From Streptomyces sp. V4I2 (GTDB taxonomy: Bacteria; Actinomycetota; Actinomycetes; Streptomycetales; Streptomycetaceae): a stretch of 64,000 nucleotides of DNA. Made by a program: the position numbers and the translations under genes. The first letter of the stretch is position 1. Each line of letters opens with the position of its first letter. Shown piece after piece: positions 27,131 through 34,541 of this stretch. Location of the stretch: the NCBI RefSeq assembly GCF_030817655.1, contig NZ_JAUSZM010000003.1, forward strand, positions 2,418,001-2,482,000, written 5' to 3'. Under the pieces are notes generated by a model that saw nothing but the letters and a program-made list of their open reading frames with translations, was not told where the DNA came from and did no database searches.

Positions 27131-27901
27131 ATGACCCTGTTCGTCGGCACGTCGGGGTGGCAGTACAAGGACTGGCGGGGTGTTCTCTACCCCGCCGGGT
27201 GCCCCACCCGGCTGTGGCTGGAGGAGTACGCCACGCGCTTCTCGACGGTGGAGAGCAACAACGCCTTCTACCGGCTGCCGTCCCGGGAGACCTTCGAGGC
27301 CTGGCGGGAGCGCACCCCGCCGGACTTCGTCGTCGCCGTCAAGGCCAGCCGCTTCCTCACCCACATCAAGCGGCTGCGGGACCCCGAGGAGCCGGTGGAC
27401 CGTCTGATGAGCCACGCGGCGGGCCTGGGCGACCGTCTGGGCCCGGTCCTGCTCCAGCTGCCGCCGACCCTGCGGGCGGACGCGGGGCTGCTGGACGCCT
27501 GCCTGTCCTGCTTCCCGGCCGGCACGAGGGTCGCGGTCGAGCCGCGCCACGACTCGTGGTGGACGGACGAGGTGCGCGAGGTGCTGGAAGCCCGAGGGGC
27601 GGCTCTGTGCTGGGCCGACGTGCGGTCCCGCCCGGCGACCCCGCTGTGGCGCACCACCGACTGGGGCTACGTCCGCTTCCACGTCGGACGCGCCCGCGCC
27701 TGGCCGCACTACGGCCGGCAGTCCCTGAAGACCTGGGCCGAGCGGATCGCCCAGGCGTGGTCCGCGCGGCAGGACGTGTACGCCTACTTCAACAACGACC
27801 CGACGGGGGCTGCGGTGGAGGACGCGATGACCTTCGCGAGGGCGGCGCGGGCGGAGGGTCTGGACGTCACTCGGGTGCCGGAGAGACTGGAACGGGCTTG
27901 A
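27131..27901 (+). CDS. DUF72 (YecE-like) protein
   Basis: A 256-residue TIM-barrel protein beginning LFVGTSGWQYKDWRGVLYP, the signature of DUF72. VESNNAFYRLPSRETFEAW, KASRFLTHIKRL and DVYAYFNNDPTGAAVEDA complete the family pattern. The GGAGGT directly abuts the ATG, an unusually short spacing, but the start matches the family. It lies 15 bases after the ATPase gene. Its biochemical function is not established. Confidence 0.88.
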   Translation: MTLFVGTSGWQYKDWRGVLYPAGCPTRLWLEEYATRFSTVESNNAFYRLPSRETFEAWRERTPPDFVVAVKASRFLTHIKRLRDPEEPVDRLMSHAAGLGDRLGPVLLQLPPTLRADAGLLDACLSCFPAGTRVAVEPRHDSWWTDEVREVLEARGAALCWADVRSRPATPLWRTTDWGYVRFHVGRARAWPHYGRQSLKTWAERIAQAWSARQDVYAYFNNDPTGAAVEDAMTFARAARAEGLDVTRVPERLERA

Positions 27902-27928
27902 CGTTCCCGCCCTCCCGCCGAGCCCCGC

Positions 27929-28300
27929 TCACCCCTCCCCGTAAGCAGCCCGCAGGGCATCCCGTACCGCCGCCAGCGCATCCGCCTCCGTGAGTCCCAG
28001 CCGCCTGGCCCGCTCCACGTAGGACTGGGCGGCCGACGCCAGCTCGCGTTCCGCCGCCGAGCCCGCGGCGGCGACGTACGTTCCGTTCCGGCCCCGCGTC
28101 TCGATCACCCCGTCCGACTCCAGTGCCCGGTACGCCTTGGCGACCGTGTTCGCGGCGAGCCCGAGGGACTCGGCCAGCCCGCGCACCGTGGGCAGCCGGT
28201 ACCCGACCGGCAGCACCCCCGACCGCGCCTGCTCGGAGATCTGCGCCCGCACCTGCTCGTACGGCGGGGCGCTCTCATCGATGTGGATCTTCAAGGTCAC
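27929..28300 (-). CDS. GntR-family regulator, YtrA-like
   Basis: A 123-residue protein with a winged helix at residues 10-75 (APPYEQVRAQISEQARSGVL, then LPTVRGLAESLGLAANTVAK) and a short helical tail of about 40 residues, the size of the YtrA subfamily. GTG 28300 starts at TLKIHIDESAPP, the usual family start. It is divergent from a GNAT gene; a 12-bp perfect palindrome in between is a candidate binding site. Confidence 0.85.
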   Translation of the reverse strand: MTLKIHIDESAPPYEQVRAQISEQARSGVLPVGYRLPTVRGLAESLGLAANTVAKAYRALESDGVIETRGRNGTYVAAAGSAAERELASAAQSYVERARRLGLTEADALAAVRDALRAAYGEG

Positions 28301-28335
28301 GGGGTGATTGTCCCGCACCCGCCAGAAAATGAGAG

Positions 28336-28371
28336 GCACCGCGGTGCATCTCCCTCGTAGCGTGCGCGTAC
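28336..28371 (+). promoter_or_regulatory. GntR-type operator candidate and leaderless promoter
   Basis: GCACCGCGGTGC (28336-28347) is a perfect palindrome lying just upstream of a -10-like TAGCGT (28358-28363). The -10 is 8 bases before ATG 28372, so the GNAT mRNA is probably leaderless. Confidence 0.5.
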
Positions 28372-29298
28372 ATGACTGTGACCGTCCGCGACCTCGTCCC
28401 CGAGATCCGAGCCGACGTCGAGGGTTTCGCCCGCGTCCGCCATCTCGCGCTTCCCTTCTTCCTCGTCACCCCGGACTCTCTCGCCTACGACCTCGCACAC
28501 GCCCGCCCCGAGGCCCACTACCGGCCCCTGGTCGCGGAGGAGGACGGCGAGGTGATCGGCACGGCCCAGGTGGGGCTCGTCCACGACAGTCCGGAGCCCG
28601 GCCTGGGCTACGTCAACGTGTACGTGCACCCCGGGCGGACACGCCGCGGCGCCGGCTCGCTGCTGGTCCACGCCGCCGAGCGGCACCTGGCCGACCGGGG
28701 CGCGACGAAGCTCTTCGCCTGGGTGCTGGACGAACCGGGCAACCTCGCCTTCGCCGAGCGGCACGGCTACCGCGGCAGCCGCTCCGCGCACTTCCTCCGC
28801 CTGGACCTGACGGGCGACCTGCCGCCGCTCCGGCCGCTTCCGCCGGGCGTCGAACTGCGCACCGGAGCCGACTTCGCGGCCGACCCGCGCCCGCTGTTCG
28901 AGCTGGACTCGGAGACGATGTCGGACGAACCGAGCGACATCGCCTACGAGTTCACCGACTACGAGGCCTGGCTGGCGGAGACCTGGTACCACCCTCTCTT
29001 CAGCCCCGAGCTGACCTCGGTCGCCGTGGCCGACGGCCGCCCCGCCGCCTTCAGCATGGCCCGCACGGACGGCGGCACCCGCTACGGCACCGTCATGACC
29101 GGCACCGCCCGCGCCTTCCGCGGCCGGGGCCTGGCCAAGCTCGCCAAGAACGACTCGCTGCACCGCGCCCGTGCCGCCGGATTCACGGAGGCGTTCACGG
29201 GCAACGACACCGGCAACGGCCCGATGATCGCGATCAACAAGTGGTTCGGGTACGAGATCTGCGCTACAGAGGTGCGGTATGTCCGCGAACTCGGCTGA
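28372..29298 (+). CDS. Tandem GNAT-domain acetyltransferase
   Basis: A 308-residue protein with two GNAT folds. The first (about residues 1-155) has the acetyl-CoA loop HPGRTRRGAGSLL and ends near LAFAERHGYRG. The second (about 160-308) has TARAFRGRGLAKLAKNDSLH and a final strand NKWFGYEICATEVRY. Two-domain GNATs of this type occur in antibiotic-modifying and mycothiol-type enzymes; the substrate here is unknown. Its 3-prime end overlaps the next gene by 20 bases. Confidence 0.85.
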   Translation: MTVTVRDLVPEIRADVEGFARVRHLALPFFLVTPDSLAYDLAHARPEAHYRPLVAEEDGEVIGTAQVGLVHDSPEPGLGYVNVYVHPGRTRRGAGSLLVHAAERHLADRGATKLFAWVLDEPGNLAFAERHGYRGSRSAHFLRLDLTGDLPPLRPLPPGVELRTGADFAADPRPLFELDSETMSDEPSDIAYEFTDYEAWLAETWYHPLFSPELTSVAVADGRPAAFSMARTDGGTRYGTVMTGTARAFRGRGLAKLAKNDSLHRARAAGFTEAFTGNDTGNGPMIAINKWFGYEICATEVRYVRELG

Positions 29299-29782
29299 CC
29301 CCTCGGTCCTCCTGGACGTCGTCCTCGTCAAGGCGGGCCGTACGAAGATCCGTTACGAGGCCGAACTCCTCGGCGACGACGGCACACGGCTCTCCGTCCG
29401 CGCCCCCTGGGCCGGTGAGGGCGTCCGCGACTTCGGCTTCGTCCGCTTCGAGCCCGGCGACGTGTTCACCGAGTACTACTGGCGCGACCGCTGGTACTCG
29501 GTGAAGGAGGTCCGCGACGCGTCCGGCGCCCTGAAGGGTTGGTACTGCGACATCACCCGCCCCGCGACGCTCGTCGGAACCGAGCTGATCGTCGAGGATC
29601 TCGACCTGGACCTGTGGCGCTCCGCCGGCGGCGATGACGTACGGCGGCTGGACGAGGACGAGTTCGAGGAGAGCGGACTCTCGGAGAGGGACCCGGAGGC
29701 CGCGGCGGCCGCCGTCGCCGCCCTCGACGAGCTGGAGGCGTTCGCCACCGTCGAGGGCGGCCTGGAGTCGCTGCTGGTGTGA
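29279..29782 (+). CDS. DUF402-domain protein
   Basis: A 167-residue protein. The DUF402 beta-barrel (FomD-like) is recognisable in the central part (DVFTEYYWRDRWYSVKEVRD, then GWYCDITRPA), and an acidic helical C-terminus follows. ATG 29279 lies inside the end of the GNAT gene, suggesting coupled translation. Members of this family include nucleotide or phosphonate diester hydrolases; no specific substrate can be assigned. Confidence 0.82.
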   Translation: MSANSADPSVLLDVVLVKAGRTKIRYEAELLGDDGTRLSVRAPWAGEGVRDFGFVRFEPGDVFTEYYWRDRWYSVKEVRDASGALKGWYCDITRPATLVGTELIVEDLDLDLWRSAGGDDVRRLDEDEFEESGLSERDPEAAAAAVAALDELEAFATVEGGLESLLV

Positions 29783-29812
29783 GCGGCTGGGGCCGCTGCT
29801 GGTGTGAGCGGC
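29769..29812. repeat. 25-bp tandem duplication over a stop codon
   Basis: CGCTGCTGGTGTGAGCGGC is present at 29769-29787 and again at 29794-29812. The first copy contains the TGA of the DUF402 gene, so the end of the gene has been duplicated into the short gap before the convergent methyltransferase gene. Confidence 0.8.
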
Positions 29813-29820
29813 CCGGCACC

Positions 29821-30435
29821 TCATACCGTCGCCACCACCGCATACCGCTCGTCCGCCACGTCTCTCCCCCACAGCAGCGCCTCGCCCGACAACCGGTCCA
29901 CGCGCACCTGTCCGGCGAGCGGCGCGAGGAGTGCGGTGAGCCGGTCGGCGGGCAGCCCCACCGGACTCACCGTGCCCCACACGCCCTCGATCAGCACCAA
30001 CCGCCCGCCCGGACGCAGCAGCTCCCGCCAGTGCCGCAGGGCTCGGCCGGGATCGGGCAGCGCCCACAGCACATGCCGTACGAGCACGACGTCGAAGCGC
30101 TGCTCCCCCACCGGTGGTGCCACCGCGTCACCGACCAGGAACACGGCGTCACGCCCGGCCAGCTTCGCGCGCGCGAGGTCGACCATGGCCGGGGAACTGT
30201 CCACGCCGGTGACGCGGTGTCCCTGTTCGGCGGCGAGGAGCGACAGGCTGCCGGTGCCGCAGCCGAGGTCGAGGAAGTCGGAAGGACGCTCGGGCAGCCA
30301 GTCGCGCAGCCGTCCGGCCCAGGCCTGGCGCACCTTCGGGTCGCGCAGGCCGTGGTCCGGCTCGTCGTCGAAGACGGCGGCCTGTGCGTCCCAGTCGACA
30401 TCCGCCGAGGTCGTGCCGTCACTCTCGTTCGTCAT
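29821..30435 (-). CDS. SAM-dependent methyltransferase, class I
   Basis: A 204-residue Rossmann methyltransferase with motif I FLDLGCGTGSLSLLAAEQG, an acidic ribose-binding residue in VTGVDSSPAMVDLARAK, FDVVLVRHVLWALPDP as motif II and LRPGGRLVLIEGVWG as motif III. ATG 30435 (MTNESDGTT) is chosen; upstream in-frame codons run through a region of direct repeats that look regulatory. The substrate is unknown; the compact form fits small-molecule methyltransferases. Confidence 0.85.
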   Translation of the reverse strand: MTNESDGTTSADVDWDAQAAVFDDEPDHGLRDPKVRQAWAGRLRDWLPERPSDFLDLGCGTGSLSLLAAEQGHRVTGVDSSPAMVDLARAKLAGRDAVFLVGDAVAPPVGEQRFDVVLVRHVLWALPDPGRALRHWRELLRPGGRLVLIEGVWGTVSPVGLPADRLTALLAPLAGQVRVDRLSGEALLWGRDVADERYAVVATV

Positions 30436-30445
30436 GTGCCCAAGA

Positions 30446-30492
30446 GTGACACCCGCCACTGACAGTCGAATCGTGACAGCGGCCACTGACAG
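30446..30492 (-). promoter_or_regulatory. Pair of 20-bp direct repeats upstream of the methyltransferase
   Basis: GTGACA-N3-GCCACTGACAG occurs at 30446-30465 and 30473-30492 with a 27-bp period. Read towards the gene, each is CTGTCAGTGGC-N3-TGTCAC, whose left half resembles the TTGTCAGTG element of RecA-independent DNA-damage promoters in actinobacteria. The expected TANNNT at -10 is only approximated by CACTCT. Confidence 0.45.
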
Positions 30493-30574
30493 AACGCCAA
30501 CCGATGAGGAACTCTCCCTGAACGGGTCTACCTCCGTGAGAACGCGGAACTCGTAGGCCGTGAAGGAGGCAGCC

Positions 30575-30709
30575 ATGCGCCGTGTGACCGTGCAGAAGCC
30601 CCTGAAGAAGACGGACTCCCGCCAGGTCCGCGAGGAGGCCGACGAGCGCCCCTCGGGACGCCCGGAGGTCCGAAAGGACATCGCACGCACGTGGTGGCCG
30701 GACGGGTGA
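30575..30709 (+). CDS. 44-residue basic protein
   Basis: ATG 30575 has a strong GAAGGAGG ribosome binding site, and the frame closes with TGA at 30707-30709. The product is highly charged (VQKPLKKTDSRQVREEADER) and ends in DIARTWWPDG. Codon use matches the genome. I recall similar short proteins in Streptomyces but not a function. Confidence 0.65.
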   Translation: MRRVTVQKPLKKTDSRQVREEADERPSGRPEVRKDIARTWWPDG

Positions 30710-30723
30710 GGAGCCCAAGCTCC

Positions 30724-30791
30724 CTCAGCCCGAGTTGACTCAGCCCGAGTTCGCTCAGCCCGAGTTCGCTCAGCCCGAGTTCGCTCAGCCC
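30724..30791. repeat. 15-bp tandem repeat, about 4.5 copies, running into a stop codon
   Basis: The unit is CTCAGCCCGAGTTCG. Copies are at 30724, 30739, 30754 and 30769, with a partial one at 30784. The partial copy contains the TGA of the leftward GNAT gene, and the first copy has a variant last two bases. Confidence 0.9.
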
Positions 30792-31234
30792 AGCCGCTTG
30801 CGATAGTGAATACGGTCGTACGGCCCGTCGACGCGCCGCTCCACGACCTCGTACCCGTACTTCGGGTAGATCTTCTGGTTCTCCCACATCATCGCGTTCG
30901 TGTAGAGCCTGACCTCGGGGAGACGCAGCGCACGCGCGTGTGCCTCCACGAAACGCAGCAGCCGTCTGCCCACGCCCTTTCCGTGCGCGTCGGGGTGGAC
31001 GGCGATGCTGTCCAGGTACAGGTGGTCCTCGTACGCCTCGACCACCACGAGCCCGCTCACGGGCTCCCCCGTCACGAACACCTTCCCCTCGGCCACGTTC
31101 GCCGCGTGGTCCGCCTCCATGGGCTGCGGCACCACCCCGATGCGCTCGATGTAGGGGTGATAGGCGGCGTCGGTGACGGCTTTCACGGCGGGTACGTCGG
31201 CCGGCGTGGCGGGCCGGATCTCCTGGTTCGTCAT
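30785..31234 (-). CDS. GNAT-family N-acetyltransferase
   Basis: A 149-residue single GNAT domain: IRPATPADVPAVKAVTDAAY at the start, DSIAVHPDAHGKGVGRRLLR as the acetyl-CoA motif and IYPKYGYEVVERR at the end. ATG 31234 follows a -10-like TAGCGT by only 9 bases, implying a leaderless mRNA, just as for the GNAT gene at 28372. The substrate is unknown. Confidence 0.88.
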   Translation of the reverse strand: MTNQEIRPATPADVPAVKAVTDAAYHPYIERIGVVPQPMEADHAANVAEGKVFVTGEPVSGLVVVEAYEDHLYLDSIAVHPDAHGKGVGRRLLRFVEAHARALRLPEVRLYTNAMMWENQKIYPKYGYEVVERRVDGPYDRIHYRKRLG

Positions 31235-31375
31235 GACGCGCACGCTACCTACCTGATCTGAGTCTCAGCACTCCCTTAAGGCGGCCATAAAGATCGCCGC
31301 CGACCGCCCTCAGCAGGCGTTTTCACGGTTTCTTTGATCCGGCACGCATCAGTTCCGGTTTCGAGGAGATCCCCC

Positions 31376-32389
31376 ATGCCCGCACGCCGCAAGGCCGCCG
31401 CAGTCGCCGCTCTCGGTCTGACCCCGCTCGCCCTGACCGCGCTCTCGGCCGCCCCCGCGTCCGCGCACGGTTCGATGGGCGACCCGGTCAGCCGGGTCTC
31501 TCAGTGTTACGCGGAGGGTCCCGAGAGCCCGGCGTCGGACGCGTGCAGGGCGGCGGTCGCGGCCGGCGGCACGCAGGCGCTCTACGACTGGAACGGCATC
31601 CGCATCGGCAACGCGGACGGACAGCACCAGGCGCTGATCCCGGACGGCAAGCTGTGCAGCGCGAACAACGACGCGTTCAAGGGGCTCGACCTGGCCCGCG
31701 CCGACTGGCCGGCGACGAGCGTGAGCAGCGGGTCGTACACCTTCAAGTACCGCGTGACCGCCCCGCACAAGGGCACCTTCAAGGTGTACATCACCAAGCC
31801 CGGTTACGACCCTTCGCAGCCGCTCGCCTGGGACGACCTGGATCTGTCCGACCCGGTGGCGACGGTCACCGACCCGGCCGCGTCCGGCGGTTTCTACACC
31901 TTCTCCGGCACCCTTCCCGAGCGCTCCGGCAAGCAGCTGCTGTACGCGGTCTGGCAGCGCTCGGACAGCCCGGAGGCGTTCTACTCCTGCTCGGACGTGA
32001 CGTTCGGCGGCGGCAGCAGCGGTGACGGGGGTACGACGAGCGGCCCGTCCCCCGTCCCGACCGCCTCCGCCCCCTCCGAGGAGCAGATCGAGGACGGCGG
32101 CGACCAGTCGACGGTCGAGCACGACGGCCACGGTGACCAGGACGCCGGTACGTCGGCGGAGCCGGAAGCGAAGCCGGAGGCGAAAGCAGAGCCGGTCGCG
32201 CAGACCGAGAGCTCCGTGCCCGACGAGCCGAAGGCGGCCGGCAGTACCGAGAACCTCGCCGAGACCGGCGGCGACAGCAGCACGCCGTACCTCGCCATGG
32301 GCGGAGCGGCGACGCTGGCGCTCGGTTCGGCGGTCCTGTTCGCTTCGGTCCGCCGGCGGGCGGTGAGCGGCGGCCGGCACGGTCGCTGA
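31376..32389 (+). CDS. Cell-wall-anchored lytic polysaccharide monooxygenase (AA10)
   Basis: A 337-residue secreted protein. The signal peptide ends ASA and exposes His31 (HGSMGDPVSR), the N-terminal copper ligand of AA10 enzymes; His131 (TAPHKGTF) is the likely second ligand of the histidine brace. A Glu/Asp/Pro-rich linker follows, then LAETGGDS, a membrane segment and a basic tail: an LAXTG signal as used by Streptomyces class E sortases. It would oxidatively cleave chitin or cellulose at the cell surface. ATG 31376 is preceded by GAGGAG. Confidence 0.9.
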   Translation: MPARRKAAAVAALGLTPLALTALSAAPASAHGSMGDPVSRVSQCYAEGPESPASDACRAAVAAGGTQALYDWNGIRIGNADGQHQALIPDGKLCSANNDAFKGLDLARADWPATSVSSGSYTFKYRVTAPHKGTFKVYITKPGYDPSQPLAWDDLDLSDPVATVTDPAASGGFYTFSGTLPERSGKQLLYAVWQRSDSPEAFYSCSDVTFGGGSSGDGGTTSGPSPVPTASAPSEEQIEDGGDQSTVEHDGHGDQDAGTSAEPEAKPEAKAEPVAQTESSVPDEPKAAGSTENLAETGGDSSTPYLAMGGAATLALGSAVLFASVRRRAVSGGRHGR

Positions 32390-32399
32390 TCCGAGGGTT

Positions 32400-32438
32400 C
32401 CGGGGCCTGACCGGCGGCTCAGGCCGGACAGGCCCCGG
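32400..32438. terminator. Two-way terminator between LPMO and lipase genes
   Basis: CCGGGGCCTG (32400-32409) pairs perfectly with CAGGCCCCGG (32429-32438), with a GC-rich loop. It lies between the convergent stop codons. Confidence 0.8.
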
Positions 32439-32444
32439 CGGCAC

Positions 32445-33305
32445 TCAGCCGACCGCCGACGCGCAGGTGGTCGGGATGGCATGCGCCGGGTCGAGGGCGT
32501 TGGCCACCTCGTGGAAGGCGATCCGGTCGAGCAGTCCGATCAGGGCGTGCTCGGACAGGTCGACGGGGCACAGGTCCTGGAGCAGGACGTTGCGTACGCC
32601 GGGTCCGCTGAGGAACTGGGTCCGGTACGGCGTGACCACCTCGTCGTACTTGGTGGCGAGCACCGTGTACCGGACGCCGGGCACGGTGTCGCCGCCCTCG
32701 TTGAGCTTGGTGAGGAAGGCGGAGCCGGCGACCTGGTCGGCGAGGGCGGGGGTGTTGGCGGTGAGCAGGTCCTCGATGCCGGGGAAGTACGGCAGGAGGT
32801 GGGTGAACCCGGCGAGCGTGGTGCCGTGGTTGCTGGGCGCGATGCCGACGAGGGCGTTCACCTTGGCGGCTCCGCCGAGGAACTTCAGGTAGTAGCGGGG
32901 CATCATGCCGCCCTGCGAGTGGCCGACGAGGTCGGTCTTCGCGGCGCCGGTCGCGGCGAGCACCTTGTCGACGTAGGTTTTCAGCTGCTCGGCCGACTTG
33001 TCGACCGGGCCGAGGCCGTGGACGAGCGGGACGCCGGAGAGCTGTCCGTAGTCGAGCGAGAAGACGCAGTAACCGCGGTTCTTCAGGTAGGGCGCGAGGC
33101 CCAGCCAGTTGTCGACGGAGTTGGCGAAGGTTCCGTGGACGAGGACGACGGGGCGGGGATGGGCGGCGGACGGCTTGCAGGAGTAGTCGTTCCAGCCCCT
33201 GCTGGGGGCGTCGGCCGCCTGGGCGGTGGCGGCGGGGAGGATGGCGACCGCGGCGGTCAGCAGCAGCGCGGTCAGGGGTCTGAGCACTCGTTTCCAGGGC
33301 AGCAT
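32445..33305 (-). CDS. Secreted alpha/beta-hydrolase lipase
   Basis: A 286-residue exported lipase with a signal peptide to about residue 31 (TAQAADAP). HG oxyanion motif VVLVHGTFANS, nucleophile elbow VGHSQGGMMPRY, an Asp candidate in ATKYDEVVTPY and a His in LSEHALIG complete the triad; four Cys residues are probably paired. It fits the Streptomyces/Propionibacterium class of true lipases. AAGGAGATC precedes the ATG. Two TTAC-N6-GTAA-type boxes upstream suggest lipid-responsive control. Confidence 0.9.
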   Translation of the reverse strand: MLPWKRVLRPLTALLLTAAVAILPAATAQAADAPSRGWNDYSCKPSAAHPRPVVLVHGTFANSVDNWLGLAPYLKNRGYCVFSLDYGQLSGVPLVHGLGPVDKSAEQLKTYVDKVLAATGAAKTDLVGHSQGGMMPRYYLKFLGGAAKVNALVGIAPSNHGTTLAGFTHLLPYFPGIEDLLTANTPALADQVAGSAFLTKLNEGGDTVPGVRYTVLATKYDEVVTPYRTQFLSGPGVRNVLLQDLCPVDLSEHALIGLLDRIAFHEVANALDPAHAIPTTCASAVG

Positions 33306-33382
33306 CGGGTGATCTCCTTGCGGCTCAAGGGAGTTGCGACGGCTCTACGCCCTGTGACCCGGATCACGAGGATGCTGTTCAC

Positions 33383-33430
33383 TGTCAAGTTACGGACGAG
33401 TAGTGCGCTTGTGAAGTTACGCGTCAGTAA
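33383..33430 (-). promoter_or_regulatory. Lipase promoter region with two operator-like boxes
   Basis: On the minus strand TTGACA (33388-33383) is a perfect -35. Upstream are TTACTGACGCGTAA (33430-33417, a TTAC/GTAA palindrome) and a degenerate copy, CTACTCGTCCGTAA (33403-33390), 27 bp apart. They look like binding sites for a TetR- or FadR-like regulator. The -10 is not clear. Confidence 0.5.
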
Positions 33431-33487
33431 AAACTTCCAGTGGTAACCATGGACGGCTGGAACCAGCGATAAAGCTCTGACGAACCA

Positions 33488-33934
33488 TCACCAGGCAGGC
33501 CTGATAGGGCCATAGGGCGCAATGCGCCCCAACTGTTCGCTCAACGCGCGCACTTCACCCTCACCGAGCAACGCCGCCCACGTCCCCACGACCTCCGCGG
33601 CCGCCTCCTCCGCCGCACGAGTGCAGGCCCACCCCTGCCCGGTCAGCACGACCAGCCGGGCCCTGGCGTCGCCGGGATGGGGCCGACGCTCGGCGTACCC
33701 CTTGCGCACGATCTCCTCGACCAGCTGGCTCGCGGCCTGCTTGGTCACCCCGAGGTGAGCCGCGAGCTCGGTGACCGTGGCCCCGTCCGGAGCGAGCCGG
33801 ACGAACGCGAAGCCGTGCGCGGGCCTGATCCCCTCGAAGCCACGGGCGACGACACCCTCGTGGATGCGCTGCGTGAGTTCACCGGCGACGGCGAGCAGGG
33901 CGGCGGACAGGGCCATGGCTTCGGAGTTCTCCAC
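33488..33934 (-). CDS. MarR-family regulator
   Basis: A 148-residue winged-helix protein: ATVTELAAHLGVTKQAASQL as the recognition helices and VRKGYAERRPHPGDARARLV as the wing. GTG 33934 is used; no strong ribosome binding site is seen. It is divergent from a cupin gene, and the gap holds an array of GTCAAG/CTTGAC inverted repeats, so it probably represses both genes. Confidence 0.88.
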   Translation of the reverse strand: MENSEAMALSAALLAVAGELTQRIHEGVVARGFEGIRPAHGFAFVRLAPDGATVTELAAHLGVTKQAASQLVEEIVRKGYAERRPHPGDARARLVVLTGQGWACTRAAEEAAAEVVGTWAALLGEGEVRALSEQLGRIAPYGPIRPAW

Positions 33935-33951
33935 GGAGGCATTGAAACACC

Positions 33952-34009
33952 CTTGACGAATTGGTCAAGGAGCTTGACCATGAGGGTTATTAGTCAAGCT
34001 CCTTGACCA
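33952..34009. promoter_or_regulatory. MarR-type operator array
   Basis: TGGTCAAGGAGCTTGACCA (33962-33980) is a perfect 8-3-8 palindrome. It overlaps CTTGACGAATTGGTCAAG (33952-33969). A second 8-3-8 site, TAGTCAAGCTCCTTGACCA, lies at 33991-34009. GGTCAAGGAGCTTGAC at 33963-33978 is also the exact complement of 33993-34008. Both start codons flank the array. Confidence 0.8.
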
Positions 34010-34028
34010 TCTGACATCGGAGAGTCCC

Positions 34029-34403
34029 TTGCCCGTCATACGCCCGTCCGAAGCCGTCACTCACGAGATCCACGGCGCCCGCTTCGTCTCGTACGCCACT
34101 CCCCGCACCGGCAGCAGGGAGCTCTGCGCCTGGCGAGGGGAGATCCCGGCGGGGACCAAGGCGCCCGCACACACCGTCAACCGGGAGGAGATCTTCCATC
34201 TGCTCGGCGGCGAACTGCTGATGACCCTCGACGGCCACACCCACCACGTCACCGCGGGCGACACGGTGATCATCAACGCCGGGTCGACCCTCGCCGTCGA
34301 GAACCCGACGACCGAGATCGCCACCTCCTGGGTCACCACGTCCATCGGCCTGGAGGCAGAACTCGCCGACGGCACGCGGATCACGCCTCCGTGGGCCAAC
34401 TGA
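34029..34403 (+). CDS. Small cupin-domain protein
   Basis: A 124-residue single cupin. Motif 1 is spread over APAHTVNREEIFHLLGGELL and motif 2 over HVTAGDTVIINAGSTLAVEN, with a partial metal-ligand set (His, Glu). TTG 34029 has GGAGAG upstream. It shares a regulatory region with the MarR gene, so it is likely to be induced by the ligand of that regulator. The reaction is unknown. Confidence 0.82.
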   Translation: MPVIRPSEAVTHEIHGARFVSYATPRTGSRELCAWRGEIPAGTKAPAHTVNREEIFHLLGGELLMTLDGHTHHVTAGDTVIINAGSTLAVENPTTEIATSWVTTSIGLEAELADGTRITPPWAN

Positions 34404-34409
34404 CTCCTC

Positions 34410-34540
34410 GGGCCCGTCCGGCGGATCAGGCCGCAGACGCGGGGTCAGGCACGCCCAGCTGCCGCGTTTCCGTCGCCCGCCGGCTCACCTGCGCTCATGG
34501 GCCGCCGTCGTTTCCCTGCCGGCCGATCCGCCGGCCAGGC
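34410..34540. repeat. Intergenic repeat, copy B, between two convergent stop codons
   Basis: A 131-bp element related to copy A (13582-13691). It starts GGGCCCGTCCGGCGGATCA, shares CCGCAGACGCGGGG, and ends GATCCGCCGGCCAGGC. It begins 7 bases after the cupin stop and ends 2 bases before the imuB stop codon, the same offsets as copy A. Confidence 0.75.
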
Positions 34541-34541
34541 G

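Noticed and set aside
30724..30791. Possible CRISPR array
   Set aside because: Units are 15 bp with no spacers; it is a simple tandem repeat, and no cas genes are present.
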